A stretch of 64,000 bases of DNA from JAEUMD01 sp050250815 (GTDB lineage Bacteria > Pseudomonadota > Alphaproteobacteria > Rhizobiales > Hyphomicrobiaceae): NCBI GenBank assembly GCA_050250815.1, contig JBFWNY010000001.1, positions 124,001-188,000 of the forward strand, read 5' to 3'. Positions 52,232 to 61,500 of the stretch are shown here, piece by piece. Made by a program: the position numbers and the translations under genes. The notes beneath the pieces were generated by a model. It ran no database searches. It was not told where the DNA came from and saw nothing but the letters and a program-made list of their open reading frames with translations. Position 1 is the first letter of the stretch. Each line of letters begins with the position of its first letter.

Positions 52232-53290
52232 ATGAATTCGAAGTTCCTCGCACTCACGGCGGCAGCTGCCGCCCTCGGGTGCTTTGCCGGCGCTGATGCG
52301 GCGCTGGCACGTGAACAGGTGCAGATCGCCGGTTCGTCGACGGTTCTGCCTTACGCCAACATCGTGGCCGAGCAGTTCGGCAAGGCATATTCACAGTTCA
52401 AGACGCCTGTCGTCGAGTCGGGCGGCTCCTCGGCTGGCCTCAAGCAGTTCTGCCAGGGTCTTGGTGAGAAGACGATCGACATCGCCAACTCGTCGCGCAA
52501 GATCAAGGACAAGGAAGTCCAGGCCTGCGCTGAGGCCGGCGTGAAGGACATCATGGAGATCCGCTTCGGCTACGACGGCATCGTCTTCGCGACGGACGCC
52601 GCGGGCGAGGCCTGGGCCCTCGAGCCCAAGGACATCTATCTGGCGCTGGCCGAGAAGATCCCGGCCGACGGCAAACTCGTCGCCAACACCAACAAGACTT
52701 GGAAGCAGGTCAACGACAAGCTCCCCGACTGGCCGATCGTCGCCTACATCCCCGGCGAGAAGCACGGTACGCGTGAAGTCTTCGAAGAGAAGGTGCTGCA
52801 CGTGGGCTGCAAGGCCACCGGCGGCCTGAAGCTCATCGAGGCCGCGGCCGAGGGTGACGAGGCTGCCAAGAAGAAGGCTGCTGACAAGGGCTGCATCAAG
52901 GTCCGCAAGGACGGCGGCACGGTCGACATCGACGGCGACTACACCGAGACGCTTGCCCGCCTGAAGTCGAACCCCAAGGGAGTCGGCGTGTTCGGTCTGT
53001 CGTTCTACGAGAACAACACGGATAAGCTGAAGGTCGCGACCATGTCCGGCATTTCGCCGTCGGTCGAGACGATCGCCACGGGCAAGTATCCCGTGTCGCG
53101 TCCGCTGTTCTTCTACGTCAAGAAGGCGCACATCGGTGTCATTCCCGGCCTGAAGGAGTATGTGGACTTCTTCACGTCGGCGAAGATGATCGGCTCCGAG
53201 GGTCCGCTCGCCGAGTACGGCCTCGTTCCGATGCCGGCTGAGGAGCTGAAGGCGCTCCAGGCTGACGTCGCGGCGTCGAAGACCATGTAA
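52232..53290 (+). CDS. pstS: phosphate ABC transporter, substrate-binding protein
   Basis: A 352-aa periplasmic phosphate-binding protein. The signal peptide ends at AALA (residue 26). QIAGSSTVLPYA and the SGGSSAGLKQFC block form the phosphate-binding loops. This is the SphX/long PstS subtype. Start 52232 has GAGGG 11 nt upstream; ATG 52214 is possible. Expression is expected to rise under phosphate starvation through PhoB. Confidence 0.95.
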   Translation: MNSKFLALTAAAAALGCFAGADAALAREQVQIAGSSTVLPYANIVAEQFGKAYSQFKTPVVESGGSSAGLKQFCQGLGEKTIDIANSSRKIKDKEVQACAEAGVKDIMEIRFGYDGIVFATDAAGEAWALEPKDIYLALAEKIPADGKLVANTNKTWKQVNDKLPDWPIVAYIPGEKHGTREVFEEKVLHVGCKATGGLKLIEAAAEGDEAAKKKAADKGCIKVRKDGGTVDIDGDYTETLARLKSNPKGVGVFGLSFYENNTDKLKVATMSGISPSVETIATGKYPVSRPLFFYVKKAHIGVIPGLKEYVDFFTSAKMIGSEGPLAEYGLVPMPAEELKALQADVAASKTM

Positions 53291-53298
53291 TCCAAGTT

Positions 53299-53430
53299 GT
53301 GCGGCGGGTTCAGGCCCGCTGCACTCACTATCTGACCGAGGTCGAAGGGCGCTGCGGCGCGCTCCGGCCTCGGGCTTCGGTTCGTCAGTGACCGCGGTGT
53401 AAATTTCGTCGAGGCCCCAAGACCTCGACG
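53299..53430 (+). promoter_or_regulatory. two stem-loops between pstS and pstC
   Basis: First stem-loop 53299-53324: a 10-bp stem with one G.U pair, GTGCGGCGGG/CCCGCTGCAC. Second 53407-53430: CGTCGAGG-CCCCAAGA-CCTCGACG, three bases before ATG 53434. They probably stabilise the pstS end of the message and lower pstC expression. Confidence 0.5.
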
Positions 53431-53454
53431 TAAATGCAGGGGCTTGAGGCGGAC

Positions 53455-54939
53455 GTGTCGATCGGGGTTATCATTCTCGGAATCGTCCTGCTGGGCGCCA
53501 TTGCGTTTTTCGTTGGTTTGGTGCGGGCGCGCAGCACGCAGCAATCCAGCACCGTCGCGATGCATTCGCGCATTGGCTACTATGCTTGGTATCTGGCAAT
53601 TCTAGCTGCTCTGCCGGCCCTGCTGTTCACGATAATCTGGAGCTTCGCCGAGCCTGCTGTCCTGTCCCGGATCGTGGGCGGACAGCTTCCCGAGAACGTG
53701 CGCGCGGCCTCCGCTGCGCAGCGCTCGCTGGCGATGGGGCAGATCGAGACAGTTGCGGAGGGCATACTCAAGCTCGACGCCGGCGCGCTCAAGACGCTCG
53801 AAAAGGCGCGGCTCGGCTTCTCCTCTATGAGTGACGCGCAGAAGGTCCTGCGAGACAACAGCGTCGTGCTCGGCTCGGTCCCGGAAGCCTACATCCTGAA
53901 TGCTGGCATCGATCTGTACCGCCATCGCAATTTGAGCCGGATGTTGCTGGCGGGCGGCGCGGCGCTGATTGCGCTTGCCGGATTTGCCTACGGGTGGACG
54001 CGCATCCGTCCCCGCCTCAGGGCGCGCAACGTTGTCGAGCAGGTCGTGCTTGGGCTGCTGATCGGTGCGTCAACCGTGGCAATTCTGACGACGGTCGGCA
54101 TCGTCTTCTCCGTTCTGTTCGAGACAATCCACTTCTTCCAGAAGGTCTCGCCGTCGAACTTCTTCCTGGGCACCGTGTGGGATCCGCGCTTCTCGTCGGT
54201 AGGCCGCTCGCTGAGCGGCGATGAGGGCCAGTTCGGCCTGTTGCCGCTGCTTTGGGGAACGCTTTTCATCTCGTTCGTGGCGCTGCTCGTCGCCGTGCCT
54301 ATCGGCCTGTTCGCCGCCATTTACATGGCGGAGTACGCCACCAAGCAGGTGCGCGACGTGGCAAAGCCCATGCTCGAGGTGCTGGCCGGCATCCCGACGA
54401 TCGTCTACGGCTTCTTCGCCCTGGTGACGTTCGGCCCCTTCCTGAGAGATGCCGGCGCGATGGTCGGACTCGACATCGCTGCCTCCAGCGTTCTTACCGC
54501 TGGTGTCGTCATGGGCGTGATGATCATCCCGTTCGTGTCGTCGCTCTCGGACGACATCATCACGGCCGTTCCCCAGTCGCTGCGCGAAGGTTCCTACGGG
54601 CTCGGCGCAACGCAGTCCGAAACGATCAAGCGCGTCATCATGCCCGCAGCACTGCCCGGCATCGTCGGCGCGGTCCTGCTCGCGGCATCGCGTGCCATCG
54701 GCGAGACCATGATCGTGGTGCTTGCGGCGGGCATTGCCGCAAACCTGACGCTCAACCCCTTCGAGCCAGTGACCACCATCACGGTCAAGATCGTGAGCCA
54801 GCTCACTGGCGACCTTGAGTTCGATAGCCCACAGACGCTGGTTGCATTCGCATTGGGCCTGACATTGTTCGTCATCACGCTGGCGCTCAACGTCTACGCC
54901 CTCTACATCGTGCGCAAGTACCGGGAGCAGTACGAATAA
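53455..54939 (+). CDS. pstC: phosphate ABC transporter, permease PstC
   Basis: A 494-aa membrane permease of the Pst system. An extended N-terminal region (about 220 residues, with two membrane segments) precedes the conserved permease core (EMLAGIPTIVYGF-like EVLAGIPTIVYGFFALVTFGP, YGLGATQSETIKRVI). The start is assigned to GTG 53455 with GAGG at 5 nt; ATG 53434 is seven codons earlier but is blocked by the stem-loop. The stop overlaps pstA as TAATG. Confidence 0.93.
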   Translation: MSIGVIILGIVLLGAIAFFVGLVRARSTQQSSTVAMHSRIGYYAWYLAILAALPALLFTIIWSFAEPAVLSRIVGGQLPENVRAASAAQRSLAMGQIETVAEGILKLDAGALKTLEKARLGFSSMSDAQKVLRDNSVVLGSVPEAYILNAGIDLYRHRNLSRMLLAGGAALIALAGFAYGWTRIRPRLRARNVVEQVVLGLLIGASTVAILTTVGIVFSVLFETIHFFQKVSPSNFFLGTVWDPRFSSVGRSLSGDEGQFGLLPLLWGTLFISFVALLVAVPIGLFAAIYMAEYATKQVRDVAKPMLEVLAGIPTIVYGFFALVTFGPFLRDAGAMVGLDIAASSVLTAGVVMGVMIIPFVSSLSDDIITAVPQSLREGSYGLGATQSETIKRVIMPAALPGIVGAVLLAASRAIGETMIVVLAAGIAANLTLNPFEPVTTITVKIVSQLTGDLEFDSPQTLVAFALGLTLFVITLALNVYALYIVRKYREQYE

Positions 54940-56246
54940 TGGCTACCGCTGACATTGCTCACGACGCGCTGCCCCGTCTCAACGACCCGGCCCGCCTGAA
55001 GAAGCGTTACGCGGCGGAGGCACGGTTCCGTTCCTACGGCGTCGTGGCTCTTGCAATCGCGTTCGCGTTCCTCCTTGCCCTGTTCTATTCGATCATTTCG
55101 AATGGCTGGTCTGCGTTTCTCCAGTCGCAGTACAAGCTCGACGTCTTCCTCGATCCCGCGCAGCTGACCGACGCACAGGGCAAGGTAACCGACGCGTCGC
55201 TGAGGACGGCGAGCTATGACAAACTCGCGCGCGCCTCGCTCATGAAGCAACTCGGGATCGCCAAAGCGTCCAAGCCTGAACTGCGCGACCTCAACGTTCT
55301 GCTGTCCCGCTCAATCGACGTTCCGATCCGCGACGCCGTGCTGCGCGATGCCTCCCTGGTCGGCAAGACGGTGCCCTTCTGGCTGCTCGCCGCAGATAAC
55401 GTCGATGCCCTGCTCAAGGGTTCGATCGACCGGGCAATTCCCGAGGACCGCCGCCAGCTCAACGACCGGCAGGTTGGATGGGTCGACAAGCTGGTCGCCG
55501 ACAATGTGCTGCAGAAGCGGTTCAACACGGGACTGTTCACCTTCGGAGCATCGAGTCAGCCCGAGAGTTCAGGGCTGGCGGTGGCGCTTATCGGTTCGCT
55601 GCTCATGATGCTGACCGTGGCGATGCTCGCGGTGCCGCTCGGTGTCGCGGCGGCTGCGTATCTGGAAGAGTTTGCGCCCAAGAAAACGCTCACCGACATC
55701 ATCGAGGTCAACATCAACAACCTCGCCGCGGTGCCTTCCATCGTGTTCGGTCTCTTGGGCCTTGCGGTGTTCATCAACTTCATGGGCCTGCCGCGATCCG
55801 CTTCGCTGGTCGGCGGCCTCGTGCTGACGCTGATGACGCTGCCGACGATCATTATCGCCACCCGTGCGGCGATCCGCGCCGTGCCCCCCTCCATCCGCGA
55901 GGCGGCGCTTGGTGTCGGTGCATCAAAGATGCAGACGTTGTTCCATCATGTCCTGCCGCTGTCGTTCCCCGGCATCATGACCGGGACGATCATCGGCCTG
56001 GTGCAGGCATTGGGCGAGACAGCACCGCTACTGATGATCGGCATGGTGGCTTTCGTTGTCGACATGCCGCAGGGTCTGACCGATCCGGCGACCGCGCTGC
56101 CGGTCCAGATCTACATGTGGGCGACTTCGGCAGAACGAGGCTTTGTCGAGCGCACCGCTGGCGCTACCATTGTGCTGCTGCTGTTCCTGTTCGCGATGAA
56201 TGCGGTAGCCGTCTATCTGCGCCGGAAGTTCGAGAGGAAATGGTGA
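54939..56246 (+). CDS. pstA: phosphate ABC transporter, permease PstA
   Basis: A 435-aa permease that pairs with PstC. Like PstC it has a long N-terminal extension (residues 1-200). NINNLAAVPSIVFGLLGLAVF and LGVGASKMQTLFHHVLP are the permease loop contacting PstB. It starts by TAATG overlap with pstC and its end overlaps pstB by 7 nt, showing tight coupling. Confidence 0.94.
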   Translation: MATADIAHDALPRLNDPARLKKRYAAEARFRSYGVVALAIAFAFLLALFYSIISNGWSAFLQSQYKLDVFLDPAQLTDAQGKVTDASLRTASYDKLARASLMKQLGIAKASKPELRDLNVLLSRSIDVPIRDAVLRDASLVGKTVPFWLLAADNVDALLKGSIDRAIPEDRRQLNDRQVGWVDKLVADNVLQKRFNTGLFTFGASSQPESSGLAVALIGSLLMMLTVAMLAVPLGVAAAAYLEEFAPKKTLTDIIEVNINNLAAVPSIVFGLLGLAVFINFMGLPRSASLVGGLVLTLMTLPTIIIATRAAIRAVPPSIREAALGVGASKMQTLFHHVLPLSFPGIMTGTIIGLVQALGETAPLLMIGMVAFVVDMPQGLTDPATALPVQIYMWATSAERGFVERTAGATIVLLLFLFAMNAVAVYLRRKFERKW

Positions 56247-57067
56247 ACAGGTCGGAGACCATGGACCATCAGATCGTTAAGGCGTCCGGCGTGGCCGATG
56301 ACGTCACGACAGGCCCCGCAATCGCGGCGCGTGGCGTCAACGTCTTCTATGGCGCCAAGCAGGCGCTGTTCGACGTCAGCATCGACGTGCCACGGCACGC
56401 GATCACGGCGTTTATCGGACCGTCGGGCTGTGGCAAGTCCACGTTCCTGCGCTGCATCAACCGCATGAACGATACGATCCCGATCTGCCGCGTGACGGGG
56501 CTCATCACGCTCGACGGGCGCGACATCTACGATGCCGATCTCGATGTCGTCGAGTTGCGCGCACGCGTCGGCATGGTGTTCCAGAAGCCCAACCCGTTCC
56601 CCAAGTCGATCTTCGAGAACATCGCCTACGGGCCGCGCATCCACGGTATCACGCGCTCGAAGGGCGAGCTCAAGGATCTGGTGGAATCGTGTCTTGAGAA
56701 GGCGGGCCTTCTGAAAGAGGTGCACGACAGGCTCGATGAGCCGGGCACAGGCTTGTCCGGTGGACAGCAGCAGCGCCTGTGCATCGCGCGCGCCATCGCC
56801 ACACGGCCCGAGGTGATCCTGATGGATGAGCCGTGCTCGGCGCTCGATCCGATCGCCACAGCGAGGGTCGAAGAGCTGATGGAAGAACTCAAAGAGAACT
56901 ACACGATCATCATCGTGACCCACTCCATGCAGCAGGCGGCGCGCGTTTCGCAGAAGACGGCGTTCTTCCACCTGGGCAAGCTGGTCGAGACGGGAACCAC
57001 GCAGGACATTTTCACGAATCCGCAGGACCAGCGCACACGGGACTACATCACGGGCCGGTTCGGCTGA
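56240..57067 (+). CDS. pstB: phosphate ABC transporter, ATPase PstB
   Basis: A 275-aa ATP-binding subunit. Walker A is GPSGCGKST, the signature LSGGQQQRLCIARA, and Walker B VILMDEPCSALDP. MVFQKPNPFPKSIFENIAYG is the PstB-specific block. ATG 56240, GTG 56243 and ATG 56261 are all in frame; the first overlaps the pstA stop. PstB drives high-affinity phosphate uptake and takes part in PhoR signalling. Confidence 0.96.
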   Translation: MVNRSETMDHQIVKASGVADDVTTGPAIAARGVNVFYGAKQALFDVSIDVPRHAITAFIGPSGCGKSTFLRCINRMNDTIPICRVTGLITLDGRDIYDADLDVVELRARVGMVFQKPNPFPKSIFENIAYGPRIHGITRSKGELKDLVESCLEKAGLLKEVHDRLDEPGTGLSGGQQQRLCIARAIATRPEVILMDEPCSALDPIATARVEELMEELKENYTIIIVTHSMQQAARVSQKTAFFHLGKLVETGTTQDIFTNPQDQRTRDYITGRFG

Positions 57068-57114
57068 AGGTGCGGGCCAGTCGGATTTGTCCGGCCGCTG
57101 CCACGGAGAGGGGC

Positions 57115-57828
57115 ATGAACACTCATACCGTAAAGTCCTACGAGGCCGAGCTCGAGCTGCTCGACCGGAAGATCGCGCAGATGGGCGGCCTTGCCGAGCG
57201 CAACCTGGGCGAAGCGTTCGATGCGCTCCAGCGCCGGGATCCCAAGCTTGCCGAGATAGTGATCGTCGCCGATGGATCGATCGATCGGCTCGAGCATGAT
57301 GTCGAGGCGCAGGTTATCCAGATGATCGCGCGCCGCCAGCCCATGGCGGACGACCTGCGCCATGTCATCGCGGCTCTGCGCATCACCAACGATCTGGAGC
57401 GCATCGGTGATCTCTCCAAGAACATCGCCAAGCGTGCTCGCGCGATCGCCGAGGAGGTTCATCCCAAGCCGGTGATCCTCGGCCTCGGGCATATGGTCGA
57501 GCTGGCGCTGAAGCAGCTCAAGATGGTGCTCGATGCCTATGCGGCACGGGATGCCGATCTCGCACTCAAGGTTTGGCGCGACGATCAGCAGATCGACGCC
57601 ATGTACAACTCGCTGTTCCGCGAACTGCTCACCTACATGATGGAGGATCCGCGCAATATCGGCATCTCCACGCACCTGCTGTTCGGCGCCAAGAACATCG
57701 AGCGGGTCGGCGATCACACGACCAACATTGCGGAAACGACGCACTACCTCATCCGTGGCATCGCCATCGTCGACGATCGCCCCAAGGGTGACAGCACAAG
57801 CACGACGCTTATAGGCCGCAATGATTGA
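57115..57828 (+). CDS. phoU: phosphate signalling adaptor PhoU
   Basis: A 237-aa helical protein with two PhoU repeats (ERIGDLSKNIAKRA and ERVGDHTTNIAETTHYL are the metal-binding cores). It links PstB to PhoR and keeps PhoR off when phosphate is plentiful. GAGAGG precedes the ATG. It overlaps phoB by 8 nt. Confidence 0.95.
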   Translation: MNTHTVKSYEAELELLDRKIAQMGGLAERNLGEAFDALQRRDPKLAEIVIVADGSIDRLEHDVEAQVIQMIARRQPMADDLRHVIAALRITNDLERIGDLSKNIAKRARAIAEEVHPKPVILGLGHMVELALKQLKMVLDAYAARDADLALKVWRDDQQIDAMYNSLFRELLTYMMEDPRNIGISTHLLFGAKNIERVGDHTTNIAETTHYLIRGIAIVDDRPKGDSTSTTLIGRND

Positions 57829-58570
57829 AGCGACGCGACAGCCGCAGCGATCCGGAGCCGCCAAGGTTCTCGTCGTGGAGGACGAGGCGGCGCTGACCGA
57901 AGTTCTGCGGTACAACCTGGAGGCACAGGGTTTTCACGTGCTGCACTCGGAGTCGGGCGAGGACGCTGAACTCATTGTGGCCGAGGAATCGCCCGACCTC
58001 ATCCTACTCGATTGGATGCTACCCGGCGTGTCGGGTATCGAGCTGTGCCGGCGCCTGCGCGGCAAGAGCCAGACACGCAACCTTCCGATCATCATGCTGA
58101 CGGCGCGCGGCGAGGAGGCCGACCGGGTGCGTGGCCTTTCGACTGGCGCCGATGATTACGTCGTGAAGCCATTCTCGGTACCAGAGCTGATGGCGCGCGT
58201 CATGGCCATCCTGCGGCGCTCCGCGCCCGAGCGTCTCGCCGATGTTCTGGTGTCGGGGGACATCACCATGGACCGCGCGGCCCATCGAGTGACGCGCGGT
58301 ACGCGCGAGGTGCGGCTGGGGCCAACGGAATACCGGCTGCTCGAGTACCTCATGCAGAGTGCCGGACGCGTGCTCTCCCGCTCCCAGCTTCTCGACGGTG
58401 TATGGGGCAGGCAGTCCGATGTGGACGAGCGCACCGTGGATGTGCACGTCGGCCGCCTGCGCAAGGCGCTGATCCGTGGCCGGGAAGCCGATCCGATACG
58501 CACTGTGCGCGGTGCCGGCTATGTGTTCGGCGACCGCGTGGATTCCGCGGAAGCGTTCGACAAGGCCTGA
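57821..58570 (+). CDS. phoB: phosphate response regulator PhoB
   Basis: A 249-aa OmpR-family regulator. Receiver: EDE acidic pocket, phospho-acceptor Asp in LLDWMLPGVSG, and KPFS. Winged-helix DNA-binding domain: LGPTEYRLLEYLMQ, then DERTVDVHVGRLRKAL. It binds Pho boxes when phosphorylated by PhoR and is last of the coupled pst operon. Confidence 0.96.
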   Translation: MIEATRQPQRSGAAKVLVVEDEAALTEVLRYNLEAQGFHVLHSESGEDAELIVAEESPDLILLDWMLPGVSGIELCRRLRGKSQTRNLPIIMLTARGEEADRVRGLSTGADDYVVKPFSVPELMARVMAILRRSAPERLADVLVSGDITMDRAAHRVTRGTREVRLGPTEYRLLEYLMQSAGRVLSRSQLLDGVWGRQSDVDERTVDVHVGRLRKALIRGREADPIRTVRGAGYVFGDRVDSAEAFDKA

Positions 58571-58583
58571 CGAACCGCTGCGC

Positions 58584-59459
58584 CTAACGCAGCGCCGTTT
58601 CGAGATTGAGCGCGGAAGCGAGCCCGCGCGCCTTGTCCAGTCCCTTGGCGCCCCTGAGGTCGACGCGCGCGAGATCTGCGCCTGTCAGGTCAGCGCCGGA
58701 CAGGTCCGCACCCGAAAGATTTGCTCCCGTCAGGTCGGCGCGCTCCAGGACGGCGTTGGTGAGGTCGGCTTTGGCGAACACGGCGTAGCGCAGGATCGCG
58801 CGGCTCAGGTTCGTGCGGACGAGTATGGCGCTGGTGAAATCGGAATTCGACATCTCGTTCTTGGGAACCGTCGTGATGGTGCCTTCACCCGGGCGATCCT
58901 CCAACGGGCTGAAGTCGGCGTCGGTGAGATCGGCACCCGTGAAGCTTGCGCCGTCGATGCGGGCTTGGAACCGCGCCCCGATCAGGCGCGCACGGGTGAA
59001 GTCCGGCGCGTCCGCGCGGTCGAAGCGCATGTCGGAAAAGACAGTCGGCCTCAGCAGCGTCGCTCGCTCGAGGTTGGCGTCCACGAACTTGGCGCGGATG
59101 ATCGTCGCGCGGTCGAGCCGCGTATACGACAGGTCGGCGCCCGACAGGTCCGCCGAGGTGAGGTCGGCTCCGTAAAGATCGGCGTCAGACAGGCGCGCGG
59201 CCTTGAAGTCGAGCGCGGAGAGATCGAGGTAGGTGAGGTCCAGGCTCGCGAGGTCGGCGGGCGAATTGCGCGTCGCCTTCACCAGAGCCTCGGTGACCTC
59301 GCGCGCGCCCATGTCCGCGGCCAGCGGCGCGGGTGGGAGCTGCGTCAGCGCCGCCGTCATGAAGCATGCAGCAGCGATGATAGTGATATGGCGACGCCAA
59401 CGCAGGCTGGCACGGCGGTGCATGTTGGACGTGTCGCCTGTTGGAGGGAATGCTCTCAT
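58584..59459 (-). CDS. secreted pentapeptide-repeat protein
   Basis: A 291-aa protein with a signal peptide (about residues 13-48) followed by many A(D/N)LxX pentapeptides, from about 65 to 150 and again 195-270 (ADLTGANLSGADLSGADLTG). They predict a right-handed quadrilateral beta-helix. A 45-residue break interrupts it. The target is unknown; periplasmic location is inferred. The start could instead be ATG 59423. It is convergent with phoB and separated by only 13 bp. Confidence 0.82.
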   Translation of the reverse strand: MRAFPPTGDTSNMHRRASLRWRRHITIIAAACFMTAALTQLPPAPLAADMGAREVTEALVKATRNSPADLASLDLTYLDLSALDFKAARLSDADLYGADLTSADLSGADLSYTRLDRATIIRAKFVDANLERATLLRPTVFSDMRFDRADAPDFTRARLIGARFQARIDGASFTGADLTDADFSPLEDRPGEGTITTVPKNEMSNSDFTSAILVRTNLSRAILRYAVFAKADLTNAVLERADLTGANLSGADLSGADLTGADLARVDLRGAKGLDKARGLASALNLETALR

Positions 59460-59521
59460 GCCGGTATTGTGCCGCCGGTTGGGCGGCGGCGCAACGCCGC
59501 TGGCGCAAGCGCTTGCCGATC

Positions 59522-60508
59522 TCAGTGCAGATCGTCGTCGCTGAAGGGGTAGCGCGTCGAGCAGAACTCGCAGGTGACGGCGATGGTGCCGTCGGGCTCG
59601 CGCATGTCCTTCAACTGCTCGGGACCGAAGCTTCTGAGAAATGCGCCGACTTTCTCGCGCGAACACTTGCAGTGTTCCTCGACCGGAATTGGCCGCTGTA
59701 CGCGCACGCCCTCCTCGTGGAACAGCCGGTAGAGCAGCCGCTCAGGCGCCAAGGTCGGGTCGACTAGCTCGTGATCCTCGACCGTGCCGGCAAGCAGCGC
59801 CACGCGGCGCCAGTGGTCGTCCTCCTCGCCGGCCAGTACGCCGCGCTCCTCCTGGTCAGCCATTTCGTCGGCGGTATGGCCTCCGGCATGCGCCACGTTC
59901 TGGAGCAGCACTCCACCCGCGCGCCAGCGCCAGGCTTCTCCCATTTCCGCTCCAGCGATCCGCTCGCGTGCGATTGCGAGCCGCAGGAAGGTGGGAAGCT
60001 GCTCGGATTGCCGGAAATAGGTCAGCGCACCCTCGGCGAGTGTCGTGTTCTGCATGGCGACGATGCCCTGGTAGCGGTCCATGTCGCCACCCGGATCGAT
60101 CGTCATCGCGAGATGCCCCGCACCGATGAGGTCACCTTCGCTCGGCTTGTTTCCTGCGGCCATCAGCCGCCCGATACGGTCATTGTCGAAGCTCGCGTAG
60201 CCTCGCACGCGCCCCGGCGTTTCGTAGTCGACGACGAGAAAGCCGAGCGGTCCATCGGTCTTGGTCTGGACGATCAGGCGTCCGTCGAACTTGAGGCCGG
60301 TCCCCAGCAGTGCCGCCAGGGCGATCGCCTGGCCCAGCGTCTCGGCAACGGGCAGGGGATAGTCATGCCGCGTCAGGATCGTATTCACGGTCTCGGACAG
60401 GCGCACGATCCGGCCCGATACGCGCGAGCGCTCGGTGCGAAACGGCAGCACCATGTCGGCTGCCGCATCGGCCACCTCGGTCGGCGCATCATGGCGTGAT
60501 CGAGCCAT
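59522..60508 (-). CDS. hslO: redox-regulated chaperone Hsp33
   Basis: A 328-aa chaperone activated by oxidation. The zinc-binding cysteines are CKC (near residue 275) and CEFC (near 312), the CxC...CxxC pattern, and the DRYQGIVAMQNTTLAEGALTYF block matches the substrate-binding fold. It overlaps the argF stop by one base (TGATG), so the two are coupled. In relatives argD-argF-hslO is a known order. Confidence 0.95.
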   Translation of the reverse strand: MARSRHDAPTEVADAAADMVLPFRTERSRVSGRIVRLSETVNTILTRHDYPLPVAETLGQAIALAALLGTGLKFDGRLIVQTKTDGPLGFLVVDYETPGRVRGYASFDNDRIGRLMAAGNKPSEGDLIGAGHLAMTIDPGGDMDRYQGIVAMQNTTLAEGALTYFRQSEQLPTFLRLAIARERIAGAEMGEAWRWRAGGVLLQNVAHAGGHTADEMADQEERGVLAGEEDDHWRRVALLAGTVEDHELVDPTLAPERLLYRLFHEEGVRVQRPIPVEEHCKCSREKVGAFLRSFGPEQLKDMREPDGTIAVTCEFCSTRYPFSDDDLH

Positions 60509-61431
60509 CAATCGGCTCCCAGGCACCACGCAAGGATGGCCTTTTGCGCGTGAAGTCGGTTTTCCGCCTCGTCCCAGACCGCCGATTGCGGACCGTCGAT
60601 CACTTCGGCTGTCACCTCGTGACCACGGTAGGCGGGAAGGCAATGCATGAAGATCGCGTCATTCGCGGCGAGGCGCATCAACGCATCGTCGACGGCGAAC
60701 GGCTTCAGCAGGCGCTTGCGGCGTGCGGCGTCCGATTGGCCCATCGAAACCCAGGTATCGGTCACGATACAGTCGGCGCCAGTGACGGCCTTGCGCACGT
60801 CGGTTGTCACCACGATATCGCCCCCGGCCTTGCGCACGTGATCCACCAGGATCTTCTCCGGCTTCAGCTCCGCGGGCGTCGCCACACGCAGCGTGAAGCC
60901 GAATGGTACGGTCGCGTGCATCCACGATGCGGCGACGTTGTTGCCGTCACCCACCCAGGCGACGGTACGTCCCTCGATCGGTCCCAGTCGTTCTTCGAAC
61001 GTCATGAGGTCTGCCATGACCTGGCAGGGGTGGCTGAGGTCGGTGAGGCCGTTGATGACCGGGATGTCCGCGTGATCGGCGAGCGACATCAGCGTCGCAT
61101 GCGAGTTGGCGCGGATCATCACGATGTCGAGATAGCGCGACAGCACGCGGGCGGTGTCTGCGATGGACTCGCCGCGGCCAAGCTGCATGTCGGTATGATT
61201 GAGCATGATCGACTGGCCGCCGAGCTGCCGCATGGCGACATCGAAGGACACGCGCGTCCGCGTCGATGGCTTCTCGAAGATCATGCCGAGCACCTGATCG
61301 GCGATTGCCTTGGGCTTGAGCCGCGCTGGCGGACGTTTCCCCGCCTTCTTCATCGCGTGCGCGGCATCCAGAATGCCGCGCAGTGTTGAAGCTGGGAGGT
61401 CATTGATGTCGAGGAAATGTCTTGGTGCCAT
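60508..61431 (-). CDS. argF: ornithine carbamoyltransferase
   Basis: A 307-aa enzyme making citrulline from ornithine and carbamoyl phosphate. KPSTRTRVSFD (near residue 55) binds carbamoyl phosphate; HCLPAYRGHEV near the end is the ornithine loop with the catalytic Cys. Second in argD-argF-hslO. A small hairpin CGGCTC/GAGCCG (61460-61476) lies between argD and argF and may tune relative expression. Confidence 0.96.
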   Translation of the reverse strand: MAPRHFLDINDLPASTLRGILDAAHAMKKAGKRPPARLKPKAIADQVLGMIFEKPSTRTRVSFDVAMRQLGGQSIMLNHTDMQLGRGESIADTARVLSRYLDIVMIRANSHATLMSLADHADIPVINGLTDLSHPCQVMADLMTFEERLGPIEGRTVAWVGDGNNVAASWMHATVPFGFTLRVATPAELKPEKILVDHVRKAGGDIVVTTDVRKAVTGADCIVTDTWVSMGQSDAARRKRLLKPFAVDDALMRLAANDAIFMHCLPAYRGHEVTAEVIDGPQSAVWDEAENRLHAQKAILAWCLGAD

Positions 61432-61500
61432 GGATGAGCTTTCGAAAACGGAATGGGGACGGCTCGATCAGAGCCGCGCGTTGGATGCCTCGTATGTGGA

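Noticed and set aside
58476..59552. 358-codon + strand frame with apparent repeats
   Set aside because: The repeats are the complement of the pentapeptide repeats of the minus-strand gene, not a separate repeat protein.
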